A stretch of DNA of 64,000 nt from an uncultured Thiotrichaceae bacterium (lineage in GTDB: Bacteria; Pseudomonadota; Gammaproteobacteria; Thiotrichales; Thiotrichaceae), in assembly GCA_937925855.1 (NCBI GenBank), contig CALAMO010000012.1:62001-126000 (forward strand), read 5' to 3'. Both the position numbers and the translations under genes were made by a program. Below the pieces are notes generated by a model that was not told the origin of the DNA, made no database searches, and worked only from the letters and a program-made list of their open reading frames with translations. Positions 35,334-44,261 of the stretch are shown one piece after another. The first letter of the stretch is position 1, and every line of letters starts with the position of its first letter.

Positions 35334-36047
35334 TTAGTTCGCCAGTGAGCGCAGAATATTAACGGGTCCCAGCAGCGTGCCCACTTCGCGCAGCCAATAG
35401 CGGCTGCTAGAGCGGTGAGCAATAATGCGGTCATCGTTTCTGATGTAAGGATCCTTGTTTTTACCGGAGCGTATATCATCTAAGTTCAGGTTATAAGCCT
35501 TCATCTGATCGCCGTTTTTACGGAATAAAACAATTTTAGCGGGATCCGCCAGATTACTGGGCCCCCCAGCCAAGGCCAAGGCCTGAAGTAAAGTCATTTC
35601 ACCCTGAATGGGAAACACGCCGGCTTTAGCCACTTCACCTTCAACAGTCACGCGCTGACTGGTAAATTCCTCAATAGTAATGCTGACCTTAGGATCCTGT
35701 AGGTACTCTTCTCCCAGGCGATTAGCGATTTGTTTCTCCAGCGCAGACTGCGTGAGGCCCTTGGCGCGTACATCACCAATGAGGGCGAGGGAGATATTGC
35801 CACGCGGATCGACGCGCACCTTTTGATCGAGCTCATCCGCCTGAAAGACCTTAATACTCAGCAGATCAGAAGTGCCGAGCGTGTATTCCACTTTGGGTGG
35901 GGTGTAGTCCAATTCTTTTAGATCAGAGAAGATTTTCTCGCCGTCTTCATCGGTGGCATCCGCTGAAAAGCCACCGCCTGCGGTACAGGCCGTCAAGGCT
36001 AAACAAAAAATTAACGCCAGTATGCCGCTATGGGGGATGTGTAACAT
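35334..36047 (-). CDS. wza: Outer-membrane polysaccharide export lipoprotein, Wza/GumB-like (short form)
   Basis: This lipoprotein of the OPX family forms the outer-membrane end of the export channel. I chose the ATG at 36047 because it gives a proper lipoprotein signal with lipobox LTAC (ILALIFCLALTACTAGGG). The longer frame to 36119 has no clear ribosome-binding site. The poly-export domain (DLLSIKVFQADELDQKVRVDPRGNISLALIGDVRAKGLT) is followed by a SLBB-type domain (RVTVEGEVAKAGVFPIQGEMTLLQALALAGG). At 237 residues it is shorter than E. coli Wza (379) and lacks the C-terminal amphipathic helix. It lies directly upstream of wzc. Confidence 0.92.
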   Translation of the reverse strand: MLHIPHSGILALIFCLALTACTAGGGFSADATDEDGEKIFSDLKELDYTPPKVEYTLGTSDLLSIKVFQADELDQKVRVDPRGNISLALIGDVRAKGLTQSALEKQIANRLGEEYLQDPKVSITIEEFTSQRVTVEGEVAKAGVFPIQGEMTLLQALALAGGPSNLADPAKIVLFRKNGDQMKAYNLNLDDIRSGKNKDPYIRNDDRIIAHRSSSRYWLREVGTLLGPVNILRSLAN

Positions 36048-36159
36048 GGTTTTATAAGCCTGTATTGGGGAAGCGGTTAAGAATAAAAAAAGACACTGCG
36101 TGTGGCCAAGGTGCCGCAATGTCGCATCCTAGCCTGCTTTTGGTGTCAAAATTAGGCGG

Positions 36160-36540
36160 CTAGCCGCATAAAAAACCGCCGCCTGGAATAGATTTGCCAT
36201 TGATACCTTGGGCTTTGGGGTGGTAACCGCGTGCTCTTTGTCCGCCCACCGCCTGACAGATGGCAGTGCCTTCTTTCACCAGATTAGCGGGCACCGGGCC
36301 AAACCACTGGCTATTATCCCAGGCCAGTAATTGTGACGGTTTATTGGTCCCCCAGGATACTTTCTGTCGTAGCAGTCTGGGCGGTGTCTGCGCATACGTT
36401 TTGCCAATGGGGAGTCTGTTTGTGCTTGGGCCATTGATTGCTGCTTGGGCGTTCTTAGCGGAACCACCCATGAGATTGTTACAGCCCTGGAGGAGGAAAA
36501 TAGTAAGCGATACGGCTAAAAGGAGGTTAAATTTTTTCAT
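36160..36540 (-). CDS. Small lipoprotein with the GYHP/IPGGGFLC C-terminal domain
   Basis: This 126-residue protein starts with a lipoprotein signal (MKKFNLLLAVSLTIFLLQGC) and has AGGTGA just upstream of the ATG at 36540. The rest (43-126) is a module with IGKTYAQT, WFGPVP, Cys95, GYHPKAQGINGKSIPGGGFLC and Cys125. The same module ends the membrane pseudokinase encoded at 30775-32130. The two Cys could form a disulfide in the periplasm. It is followed by wza with a 112-bp gap. I know no named family for the module; a role in polysaccharide assembly is inferred from location only. Confidence 0.78.
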   Translation of the reverse strand: MKKFNLLLAVSLTIFLLQGCNNLMGGSAKNAQAAINGPSTNRLPIGKTYAQTPPRLLRQKVSWGTNKPSQLLAWDNSQWFGPVPANLVKEGTAICQAVGGQRARGYHPKAQGINGKSIPGGGFLCG

Positions 36541-36806
36541 TATGTCACCTATGTACGTTAACGGTTTATAAACAAGCCCTACTAGGACTTGGGCCAAATA
36601 GTGTAAATGCCTTTAGTCAGGGCTTGGAGTGCAAGCGTTCATTGGGCATTAATAATCTTAGAAGAAATTTCAGCCTTCAATCGGGATTAAACCTTTGATC
36701 CGCAAATTCTTTAACGCCTAACGGCCAGCCCGACCTCTTGTTTGACCCGGCGATAGATTTGTAAGCCAGGTACTGTAATACTAAGCGATTCTCGGTGCCA
36801 GATTAA

Positions 36807-38750
36807 TTAGCTGCTGCCGGATGCAAAGCGTATCTTGGTACTTTCCAGTGGGAGTGGGATAACTTTACGTTCCCGCAACGCCGCATGTTGATAGCCACTG
36901 ACATAATTATTCAGCAGCTGATGAATGGCGGCCATATTATTGTGTCGACAGGCGTGATCTAGTCGATCCAGGGCGGTTTGGTACTGTGGATGGCTAATGC
37001 TTGCTTCATGTGCCTGAAAAATCCGGGGATGCTGCGTGCTAGCTGCACTGTCGCTGCTAATCAGCAGTTCTTCATACAATTTTTCACCGGGACGCAGGCC
37101 GCTAAACTGAATGTTAATATCACCTGTTGGGTGAGTTTCAGTCTTTTCGATCAGTCCGCTTAAGCGAATCATGCGTCGGGCCAGATCGATGATTTTGACC
37201 GGTGCTCCCATATCAAGCACAAAGACTTCGCCGCCCCTAGCCATTGAACCGGCCTGAATCACGAGCTGTGCCGCCTCGGGGATGGTCATGAAGTAGCGAA
37301 TAATATCGGGGTGAGTGACGGTGATTGGCCCGCCCGCTTTGATCTGCTTACGAAATAGGGGCACCACTGAACCGGAAGAGCCGAGCACATTACCAAAGCG
37401 CACCATGCTGAAGGTGGTCGCAGCAGTGTGTTGGGCCAGAGCCTGTAGCCCCAGCTCGGCCATGCGCTTACTGGCGCCCATGACATTGGTAGGCCGTACC
37501 GCCTTGTCGGTGGAGATTAAGATGAAGTGCTCGATCCCGACGCTGTAGGCCGCATTGGCAGTATACCAAGTGCCAAAAACATTGTTGCGAATGCCTTCTA
37601 CTGGGTTTTGCTCGACTAGCGGTACGTGTTTGTAAGCGGCGGCGTGGTAAAGGGTTTGCACGGCATGCTGATCTAACGCCCTTTCAATGAGTGCTTGATT
37701 TTGTACTGAGCCAATCACCGGAATGATGGCAATAGATGTTGTCAAGTCTTGTGCCAGAGTCAGTAATTCTTGTTCTATTTGGTATAGCGCAAATTCAGAA
37801 ATTTCAAACAGTATGAGTTTGTTAGGTTTTAGGTTGATAATCTGGCGACATAGCTCAGCGCCGATTGAACCACCAGCACCGGTGACCATGACGTTTTTAG
37901 TGCTAATACAATGTTGGAGCAAGCCCTGCTCAGGTGCAACAGGGGGACGACCGAGTAGTTCATCAATACTTATTTCACGAATGGCGTCGATGGATTTTCC
38001 GGCTACTAGTTCCGCCATGCCGGGTATTGAGCGTACATGGACAGGTAGGGGTTCCAGGCTTTGCAGGATTTTCTGTCGTCTTTCTATTGAGGCGGAAGGT
38101 ATGGCGAGCAAGATTTGTTTTATCTGGTGTTTGGCGATTAGGTTATCCAGCTCGTCTGGCGCGTGTACTTTTAGGCTGTGGACAAAGGCTTTTTGTAAGG
38201 TGTCGCGGTCATCCAGGAATAAGACCGGGCGGTATTCTGGGCTGTTGAATAAGGCTTGGGCGAGTTGTGCGCCGGATGTGCCTGCGCCGTAGATGGCAAC
38301 GTTGATGCGTTGGCCGTTGTTGTTTTGGGTGAGATGGTAGTAGCGCCTTATTAGGTGTCGGGTGCCGCCTAGGAGTAGGAAGGCTGTGCCGAAATAGATG
38401 ATGTAGATTGAGCGGGGGATGCCTTCTAGGTTGAACAGAGTCGTCGTTAGTACCAGGGCTAGCGCTGAGATTAGGGTGCCTTTGAAGACAGCGTTGATGG
38501 CTTGGTGGCCCAAGAAACGCAGGATGGCGCGGTATAGGCCTAGTTTGGTGAAGATGGGGATGCTGATTAAGGGAGCAATGATTAGTAAGTAGATGCCGTC
38601 GTTTAGATTGGGCGTCCAGGTGCTTAGGCGGAGGGCGAAAGATGACCAGAGGGCAAGGGGTATTAGGGTTAGATCCAGTAGGATCATCACGGTGCGTTTT
38701 TGCCAACGGGGGAGGGTGAAAAATGCGTTAAAAAATTGGGGGAAGTTCAT
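36807..38750 (-). CDS. wbpM: Membrane UDP-GlcNAc 4,6-dehydratase-like protein, WbpM/CapD family
   Basis: This 647-residue protein probably makes UDP-4-keto-6-deoxy-N-acetylhexosamine, the precursor of QuiNAc/FucNAc-type sugars. Four N-terminal membrane helices (about 1-120) are followed by a Rossmann-like regulatory segment (VAIYGAGTSGAQLAQAL). The dehydratase domain has VTGAGGSIGAELCRQI and STDKAVRPTNVMGASKRMAE, where Met replaces the usual catalytic Tyr, as is characteristic of WbpM-type enzymes. It lies downstream of fcl by 14 bp. The first 150 codons use almost only C- or A-ending synonyms, unlike the rest. Confidence 0.94.
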   Translation of the reverse strand: MNFPQFFNAFFTLPRWQKRTVMILLDLTLIPLALWSSFALRLSTWTPNLNDGIYLLIIAPLISIPIFTKLGLYRAILRFLGHQAINAVFKGTLISALALVLTTTLFNLEGIPRSIYIIYFGTAFLLLGGTRHLIRRYYHLTQNNNGQRINVAIYGAGTSGAQLAQALFNSPEYRPVLFLDDRDTLQKAFVHSLKVHAPDELDNLIAKHQIKQILLAIPSASIERRQKILQSLEPLPVHVRSIPGMAELVAGKSIDAIREISIDELLGRPPVAPEQGLLQHCISTKNVMVTGAGGSIGAELCRQIINLKPNKLILFEISEFALYQIEQELLTLAQDLTTSIAIIPVIGSVQNQALIERALDQHAVQTLYHAAAYKHVPLVEQNPVEGIRNNVFGTWYTANAAYSVGIEHFILISTDKAVRPTNVMGASKRMAELGLQALAQHTAATTFSMVRFGNVLGSSGSVVPLFRKQIKAGGPITVTHPDIIRYFMTIPEAAQLVIQAGSMARGGEVFVLDMGAPVKIIDLARRMIRLSGLIEKTETHPTGDINIQFSGLRPGEKLYEELLISSDSAASTQHPRIFQAHEASISHPQYQTALDRLDHACRHNNMAAIHQLLNNYVSGYQHAALRERKVIPLPLESTKIRFASGSS

Positions 38751-38764
38751 TGGAGCAAAGTGTA

Positions 38765-39727
38765 CTAGCGCTTATAGTTCTGTTGATTTTGCAGGAACCA
38801 GTTGTATGTTTGTTGTAAACCTTCTTTTAGGTCAAAATTAGATTGCCAGCCTAGCTTTCTTAGACGACTAACCTCCATGAGCTTACGCATAGTTCCATCA
38901 GGTTTATTGGTGTCAAAAACAACTTTCCCTTTAAAACCAGTGACGTTTTTCATTATTTCGGCTAGTTCAGCAATACTACAGTCGATGCCTGTGCCAACAT
39001 TGATATGCGATAGCATAGGCTGGGTGTGCTGCTTGTAAATGGCTTGATCAAGATTCATCACATAGATACTGGCGGCGGCCATGTCATCGACGTGCAGAAA
39101 TTCGCGCATAGGTTTACCGCTACCCCAGACAACAACTTCTTTATCGCCACGCTGTTTGGCTTCATGAAAGCGGCGCATCATGGCGGGGATAACGTGGCTG
39201 TTTTCCGGGTGGAAATTGTCATTTTCTCCATAGAGGTTAGTTGGCATAACGCTACGATAATCTACTCCATGCTGACGATTGTAAGATTCACACAGCTTAA
39301 TACCGGCTATTTTAGCAATGGCGTAGGGCTCATTGGTGGCTTCTAGTGCGCCGGTTAATAGAGCGTCTTCAGCCATTGGCTGCGTGGCTAATTTAGGGTA
39401 AATGCAGCTGGAGCCGAGGAATAACAGTTTCCGTACGCCTGTTTTGAAGGCTTGATGAATTATATTGCACTCTAACATCAGATTGTCATAGATGAAGTCA
39501 GCGGGGTAGGTATTGTTAGCGTGAATGCCGCCTACTCTGGCAGCGGCTAAGTAAATTTCATCAATATGTTTGGTGCAAAAAAAGTCTTGCACCGCTTGTT
39601 GGCTGGTTAAATCAAGTTCTTTGCGAGTGCGAGTGATTATTTTAGTGTGCGGTTGTTGCTGCAATTGACGCATGAGCGCGGAGCCAACCATTCCGTTATG
39701 ACCGGCTATATAGATGGCCTTATTCAC
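38765..39727 (-). CDS. fcl: GDP-L-fucose synthase
   Basis: Fcl (WcaG) converts GDP-4-keto-6-deoxymannose to GDP-L-fucose by epimerisation and NADPH reduction. The 320-residue SDR has [17 protein letters not shown] at the N-terminus and [21 protein letters not shown]. The catalytic YxxxK is in [14 protein letters not shown], followed by [23 protein letters not shown], which is typical of this enzyme. It overlaps gmd by 8 bp. With gmd, manB and manC it completes the route from mannose-6-phosphate to GDP-fucose, which the GT11 enzyme would use. Confidence 0.96.
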   Translation of the reverse strand: MNKAIYIAGHNGMVGSALMRQLQQQPHTKIITRTRKELDLTSQQAVQDFFCTKHIDEIYLAAARVGGIHANNTYPADFIYDNLMLECNIIHQAFKTGVRKLLFLGSSCIYPKLATQPMAEDALLTGALEATNEPYAIAKIAGIKLCESYNRQHGVDYRSVMPTNLYGENDNFHPENSHVIPAMMRRFHEAKQRGDKEVVVWGSGKPMREFLHVDDMAAASIYVMNLDQAIYKQHTQPMLSHINVGTGIDCSIAELAEIMKNVTGFKGKVVFDTNKPDGTMRKLMEVSRLRKLGWQSNFDLKEGLQQTYNWFLQNQQNYKR

Positions 39728-40877
39728 GAGCTTGGCTCACCTCAAAACCATGCTCCGTCAACAAACGATCTCGCTTAGCTTGATCAAGGTCGTGCGCTAC
39801 CATGTCCTTCACCATTTCCTGGAAGGTTATTTGGGGCGTCCAGCCAAGCTTTTGCTGGGCTTTTCTAGGGTCGCCAAGTAGGGTTTCGACTTCAGTAGGA
39901 CGGAAGTAGCGAGGGTCAACCGAGACAATGGTTTGGCCAATTTTCAGGTTTTGCTCAGCACCGGAACCCTCACCCCCAGATTCTCTCCCTAAGGGCGAGG
40001 GGAGCAAAGCAGCCACTATCCCTTTTTCTTCAATGCCCGAACCTTCCCATCGTAGGGTGATGCCCAGTTCTGCGGCGGCAAATTCAACAAATTGGCGTAC
40101 TGAGTATTGAATGCCGGTGGCTATCACGAAGTCTTCGGGATGATCTTGCTGGAGCATTAGCCACTGCATTTCGACATAGTCTTTGGCGTGTCCCCAATCA
40201 CGCAGTGCATCCATGTTACCTAAGTAGAGGCATTGGTCTAGTCCTTGAGCAATATGGGCTAGGCTGCGGGTGATTTTTCGTGTGACGAAGGTTTCGCCAC
40301 GGCGTTCGGATTCGTGGTTAAATAGGATGCCGTTACAGGCATACATGTTGTAAGCTTCTCGGTAGTTAACAGTGATCCAGTATGCATAAAGTTTGGCGGC
40401 AGCGTAAGGGGAGCGTGGGTAGAATGGGGTGGTTTCTTTCTGAGGTATCTCTTGTACTAGGCCATAGAGTTCGGAAGTAGAGGCTTGGTAGATGCGGGTT
40501 TTTTTTTCTAGACCGCAAATGCGTACGGCTTCTAGGATCCGTAGTGTACCGAGTGCGTCGCTGTTTGCGGTGTATTCGGGGCTTTCGAAAGAGACGGCTA
40601 CATGGCTTTGCGCACCAAGGTTGTAAATTTCATCGGGTTGTACTTGTTGGACGATTCTGATGAGATTGGTGGAGTCTGTCAGGTCACCATAATGCAGGAT
40701 TAGGTTGCGTTCATCGAGGTGTGGATCCTGGTAGACATGGTCGATGCGTTGAGTGTTGAATGATGAAGCGCGGCGTTTTAGGCCGTGGACTTCATAGTTT
40801 TTCATTAATAGGAATTCTACCAGATATGAACCGTCTTGGCCGGTTACTCCAGTGATTAGGGCTTTTTTCTTTTGCAT
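39720..40877 (-). CDS. gmd: GDP-mannose 4,6-dehydratase with a repeat-derived loop insertion
   Basis: Gmd performs the first committed step to GDP-L-fucose. The 385-residue protein has [23 protein letters not shown], the YxxxK motif ([11 protein letters not shown]) and [21 protein letters not shown], all diagnostic. The loop before VDPRYF normally has a short variable segment; here it reads [15 protein letters not shown] and is encoded by a palindromic intergenic-type repeat (about 39967-40003). The insertion keeps the frame and lies between conserved blocks, so the enzyme may still be active. It overlaps the fusion gene upstream by 22 bp. Confidence 0.94.
   Translation of the reverse strand: MQKKKALITGVTGQDGSYLVEFLLMKNYEVHGLKRRASSFNTQRIDHVYQDPHLDERNLILHYGDLTDSTNLIRIVQQVQPDEIYNLGAQSHVAVSFESPEYTANSDALGTLRILEAVRICGLEKKTRIYQASTSELYGLVQEIPQKETTPFYPRSPYAAAKLYAYWITVNYREAYNMYACNGILFNHESERRGETFVTRKITRSLAHIAQGLDQCLYLGNMDALRDWGHAKDYVEMQWLMLQQDHPEDFVIATGIQYSVRQFVEFAAAELGITLRWEGSGIEEKGIVAALLPSPLGRESGGEGSGAEQNLKIGQTIVSVDPRYFRPTEVETLLGDPRKAQQKLGWTPQITFQEMVKDMVAHDLDQAKRDRLLTEHGFEVSQARE
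39967..40003. repeat. Palindromic dispersed repeat translated within gmd
   Basis: The plus strand reads CCCTCACCCCCAG ... CTAAGGGCGAGGGGAG, with G-rich and C-rich arms able to pair. Related sequence (ACCCTCACCCC ... AAGGGCGCGGGG) lies between nqrE and nqrF, and a longer inverted repeat of similar flavour lies at 55924-56030. The translated form (PSPxGRExGGEG) is a well-known junk signature of such elements in proteobacteria. Confidence 0.65.
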
Positions 40878-42385
40878 GATATATTTTGAGTACTGGTTTT
40901 GATTTTATCACTACTACCCTTGCCTAATACAGTTTGAATAATGTAGTAGAAGTAGTTGCGAAGTGAAAGATTTGCGAGCATTTCCGCATCGGTTATAGCT
41001 AGTTTTTCTGGGGTAGACATATCGATATTTTGAATTTGAGCAGAGCCGGTAATTCCAGGACGTGTCTTAAAAACACCATATGAAGCACGTTTTTCGATTA
41101 GCTCTTTTTGGCTAGGGAGGCAAGGTCGTGGACCAACCAAGCTCATTTCTCCTTTGAGAACATTCCAGAGTTGTGGAAGCTCATCTATTTTTGTGCGACG
41201 AAGAAAATGACCAAATGGAGTTATTTTGTTGTCATTGACTAGGTGGGTAGCAACAGAAGGTGTTCCGTGTTGCATAGTGCGGAATTTTATAAGTGTGAAT
41301 AAACGTTGTCTCTGGCCGACACGAGTTTGACAGAAAAAAGGAGATCCTGTATCGAAAAAAATTATCATCCAAACTAGTATGAGTATAGGAAAGGAAAGTA
41401 TTATTCCGGCAAATGCAAAGAATATATCTAGTAATCTGATCATATACCTAAATCTATTTGCAGGTTCTAAATCTTTTTCTTTTGCAAGCCAGACACTGGC
41501 AGTTTCTTTGAGTGCTTCATCAACACTAATGGGGGGGCTCCAGTTAAGAGTCAATTTTGTATACTCAATGTCAATTTGCAAATCACTACACAAGCTTTGA
41601 GCAATTTCATTTTTACCGATCAATTTCAAGGTTTTTTCTAGTGCAAATTTCGGCAAGGGTATTAGATTGTTCTGTCGCCCTAAAAATTGCCTGAGTTTCC
41701 TCAGCAAGCGAGTCGTTGAAATGTGCTCATTGTCACTAGCTAGGAAAATTTGATTGGCTGCTAAAGGATTATCAATGCAATTGATGATTAAATCAGTAAG
41801 ATTAAGTACATAAATAAAATTTCTTTTGTTTTGAATTTTCCCAAAAGGAAGAGGAAAATTGCTATTAGATATTTTAATTAGTTGGGAAAATTTTCCTAAT
41901 GAGCCTCCACCATAAATCAATGGGGGGCGTATTATTACAATTTCCATTCCGGTCTGAGCAGAAATGTATTTTAATATGAGTTCAGCATTAAGCTTTGACT
42001 TCGAGTAAAGACTTTTTGGGTTCGGTGTATCTGCATTAGTAAAAGGTTTCTCAGTGGTTGTTGTTCCATTAACGCCTATTGAACTTATAAAGATTAAACG
42101 TTTTACGCCTTCTTTAGCGGCTTCTTTAGCAATTTTTTGAGTTAACAAAACATTAGATTCATAAAAAAAATTTTCTAAAGAAGTAACTTTAGTTGAGGGC
42201 GCGCTTGTACATGCTGCTAAATGAATGACAACGTTAGTCTTTTTCAAAGATGCTAAGTCTTCTTTAGAAAACTCACGTTTAAACTTGCCCTGACTTCTTA
42301 TAATGTTAACACAATGGTACTTTTTTTTAAGTTCAGACGTTAGAGTGGCGCCTAAAAAACCTGTTGCTCCAGTAATACTTATCAT
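40856..42385 (-). CDS. Fused NDP-sugar epimerase/reductase and initiating phosphoglycosyltransferase
   Basis: This 509-residue protein joins two usually separate enzymes. Residues 1-300 form an extended SDR ([16 protein letters not shown]; catalytic YSKSK in [13 protein letters not shown]) like WbpV/WbpK-type reductases or 4-epimerases. Residues of about 315-490 are a monotopic PglC/WcaJ-C-terminal-type phosphoglycosyltransferase: hydrophobic helix [38 protein letters not shown], and the Asp-Glu dyad with [23 protein letters not shown]. It would make and then transfer the first sugar-phosphate to undecaprenyl phosphate. Together with WbpM, the likely sugar is QuiNAc or FucNAc (inference). It is at the edge of the AT-rich block. 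Confidence 0.9.
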   Translation of the reverse strand: MISITGATGFLGATLTSELKKKYHCVNIIRSQGKFKREFSKEDLASLKKTNVVIHLAACTSAPSTKVTSLENFFYESNVLLTQKIAKEAAKEGVKRLIFISSIGVNGTTTTEKPFTNADTPNPKSLYSKSKLNAELILKYISAQTGMEIVIIRPPLIYGGGSLGKFSQLIKISNSNFPLPFGKIQNKRNFIYVLNLTDLIINCIDNPLAANQIFLASDNEHISTTRLLRKLRQFLGRQNNLIPLPKFALEKTLKLIGKNEIAQSLCSDLQIDIEYTKLTLNWSPPISVDEALKETASVWLAKEKDLEPANRFRYMIRLLDIFFAFAGIILSFPILILVWMIIFFDTGSPFFCQTRVGQRQRLFTLIKFRTMQHGTPSVATHLVNDNKITPFGHFLRRTKIDELPQLWNVLKGEMSLVGPRPCLPSQKELIEKRASYGVFKTRPGITGSAQIQNIDMSTPEKLAITDAEMLANLSLRNYFYYIIQTVLGKGSSDKIKTSTQNISCKRKKP

Positions 42386-43296
42386 CTTATTTTCTTTGAT
42401 TTAGTTATTGCCAATAGTAAGCAAGAAAAAAAAAATACGATTTTTTCGGATGTTTTTCTTCTACACAACTTTGATTGAAAAGCTAAGTATAGTAGGCCTA
42501 ATCGGTTAGCACTATGCCAATTTTTGACGAATGGGTTATTTTCCAAACCAAATAGTTTGACAAATAATGATGATTGCTCTATTGCCTTACCACTTAAAAC
42601 AAAATTGATCCTGTAAAAAAATGCTTTCAAGCCTATATTAACGCCTATGCTGTTACTAGTATGTTGCCTGTAATACATTGTTGGTGTTTTATCTATATAC
42701 CAGAAATAGCCATGGGAGCGAGCATAGCTATATATAAACCAATCGTGTAACCATACAAGTTTCATTTTTTGTTTATTTTTAAGGACAAAGTGTTGTATTT
42801 CTACAATTAATTTATTTGTTAAAACAAAAGTGCATCCAGGGCCTGGAGCCTCAAATAGATGATCCCATTTCACTTGAGGTTGAGATTTTATTACTGTTTT
42901 TTTTCTGCCATTTGGCCAAAAAGCGATAACATTGCTTGAATATCCGTCGTAACTACTAGTTTCAAGTATATTTAATGCTTTCGAAATTTTATTGGGGTGC
43001 CAGATATCATCTTGATCTGAAAGTGCAACATAGTCAAACTCAGAAAAGTTAATGTCACTAATTAATCTAAAAAAATTTGATGCGGCTCCATTAAATCTCA
43101 TTCCATAAGGCAGTAAAGCCAGATTTTTTTTAGATGATACAAGTTTGCTTACATATGAAAAAACATCAGGTTCTGATTTGTCAAGACTAATGATGATTTT
43201 TGATATTTCAGTATCTTGTGTTTCAATTGACTCTATCTGCCTTCTAATATATTGTTTATCATTATAAGCAGCTATGATAACTAGTATTTTTTTCAT
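42382..43296 (-). CDS. Glycosyltransferase family 2 protein
   Basis: This 304-residue GT2 enzyme has the usual N-terminal start (ILVIIAAYNDKQYIRRQIESI). Its nucleotide-sugar/metal-binding region is YVALSDQDDIWHPNKI, and an acceptor-side segment is LVWLHDWFIYSYARSHG. This subgroup often resembles rhamnosyl- or related transferases, but donor and acceptor cannot be read from sequence. A 4-bp overlap couples it to the downstream fusion gene. The gene is strongly AT-rich, like the rest of the 41-50 kb block. Confidence 0.88.
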   Translation of the reverse strand: MKKILVIIAAYNDKQYIRRQIESIETQDTEISKIIISLDKSEPDVFSYVSKLVSSKKNLALLPYGMRFNGAASNFFRLISDINFSEFDYVALSDQDDIWHPNKISKALNILETSSYDGYSSNVIAFWPNGRKKTVIKSQPQVKWDHLFEAPGPGCTFVLTNKLIVEIQHFVLKNKQKMKLVWLHDWFIYSYARSHGYFWYIDKTPTMYYRQHTSNSIGVNIGLKAFFYRINFVLSGKAIEQSSLFVKLFGLENNPFVKNWHSANRLGLLYLAFQSKLCRRKTSEKIVFFFSCLLLAITKSKKIR

Positions 43297-43445
43297 GCTA
43301 ATTTCTAATTATATTGATCATTTTAGATTAAGACATATTTGTATGTATGATTAAGAGTTTTTTTCGTGAATTGAAAATATAAGATTCCAATGTTTCTCAC
43401 AGCGTGGGAAACATTTTTTATGAAAGCTAAAAGACTCAATGATTT

Positions 43446-44261
43446 TTAAATCGAAAGCGCATTTTTCTTTAATAATTTTAAAAAAGCTTTTGCTAATGAG
43501 ACCAAAAACAGTAATGGGAACAAAAAAATAGTTTGTCTTATCGAATATTTATAATAAGTTTGCATTTCACCTAATCTCATTCCGATGCTATTAGAGCTAA
43601 GGCCACCTGCACTGTTGGGTTGTCTACCTAAGAACACCAGCTTCAGGTCCAAAAAATATATCTCATTTGATTCAGACAACCTAAGCCATAAATCAAAATC
43701 TTCACAATAAGAAATTTGCTCATCAAATTTTGGATTTAAAGATTTTTTTATTGTCATGCTAGGCGTTACTATTTGATTAGAAAACAATAACTTAAAGTGA
43801 TTGATTTTCCGAATCTTTTTCTCAAATTTTAGATCTGACTTCTTTGTTTGCTTTTTATATGAAAGTGTTGAGTATGAATGAGCAATAATTGAGACTTTAT
43901 ATATATCAATAATCTCATAAATATATTTTAATTTGTTCTCGTGCCAAAAATCATCTGCATCAATAAAAGACAAATATTTTCCGTTTGCTATAGAAATTGC
44001 TAAATTTCTAGCAGAGGATACCCCTCTGTTTACAGTATTCTTGATCAATATTTTCCTAGAGTCGCTTCTGTAAGTTACATATTTATTTAAAATACACTGT
44101 GTATTATCAGTCGAGCCATCGTTGATTATGATAATTTCAATTGCGTTTTTATATCTTTGATGCAAAACTGATTCGATGCATCTAATTAATGTTTTTTCAG
44201 CGTTGAAAACAGGTATTATAACGCTAAAAAAAATATCTTTTTCTTTGTCTGTATAAATCAA
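43446..44261 (-). CDS. Glycosyltransferase family 2 protein
   Basis: This 271-residue GT2 protein has FFSVIIPVFNAEKTLIRCIESVLHQ, IIINDGSTDNTQ, a DxD-type motif in YLSFIDADDFWHENK, and a C-terminal hydrophobic patch (FLFPLLFLVSLAKAFL) that may bind the membrane. Its start overlaps the end of the Wzy-like gene by 38 bp. A gap of 149 bp separates it from the next gene. Specificity is unknown. Confidence 0.87.
   Translation of the reverse strand: MIYTDKEKDIFFSVIIPVFNAEKTLIRCIESVLHQRYKNAIEIIIINDGSTDNTQCILNKYVTYRSDSRKILIKNTVNRGVSSARNLAISIANGKYLSFIDADDFWHENKLKYIYEIIDIYKVSIIAHSYSTLSYKKQTKKSDLKFEKKIRKINHFKLLFSNQIVTPSMTIKKSLNPKFDEQISYCEDFDLWLRLSESNEIYFLDLKLVFLGRQPNSAGGLSSNSIGMRLGEMQTYYKYSIRQTIFLFPLLFLVSLAKAFLKLLKKNALSI

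Noticed and set aside
36541-36806. Second ops element or JUMPstart before the lipoprotein-wza-wzc genes
   Set aside because: I read this gap on both strands and found no GGTAGC core. If these genes form a separate unit they lack an obvious RfaH site.
38209-38706. Pro/His/Arg-rich frame within wbpM
   Set aside because: It is a shadow created by the C/A-skewed codons of the wbpM 5' end in another frame.
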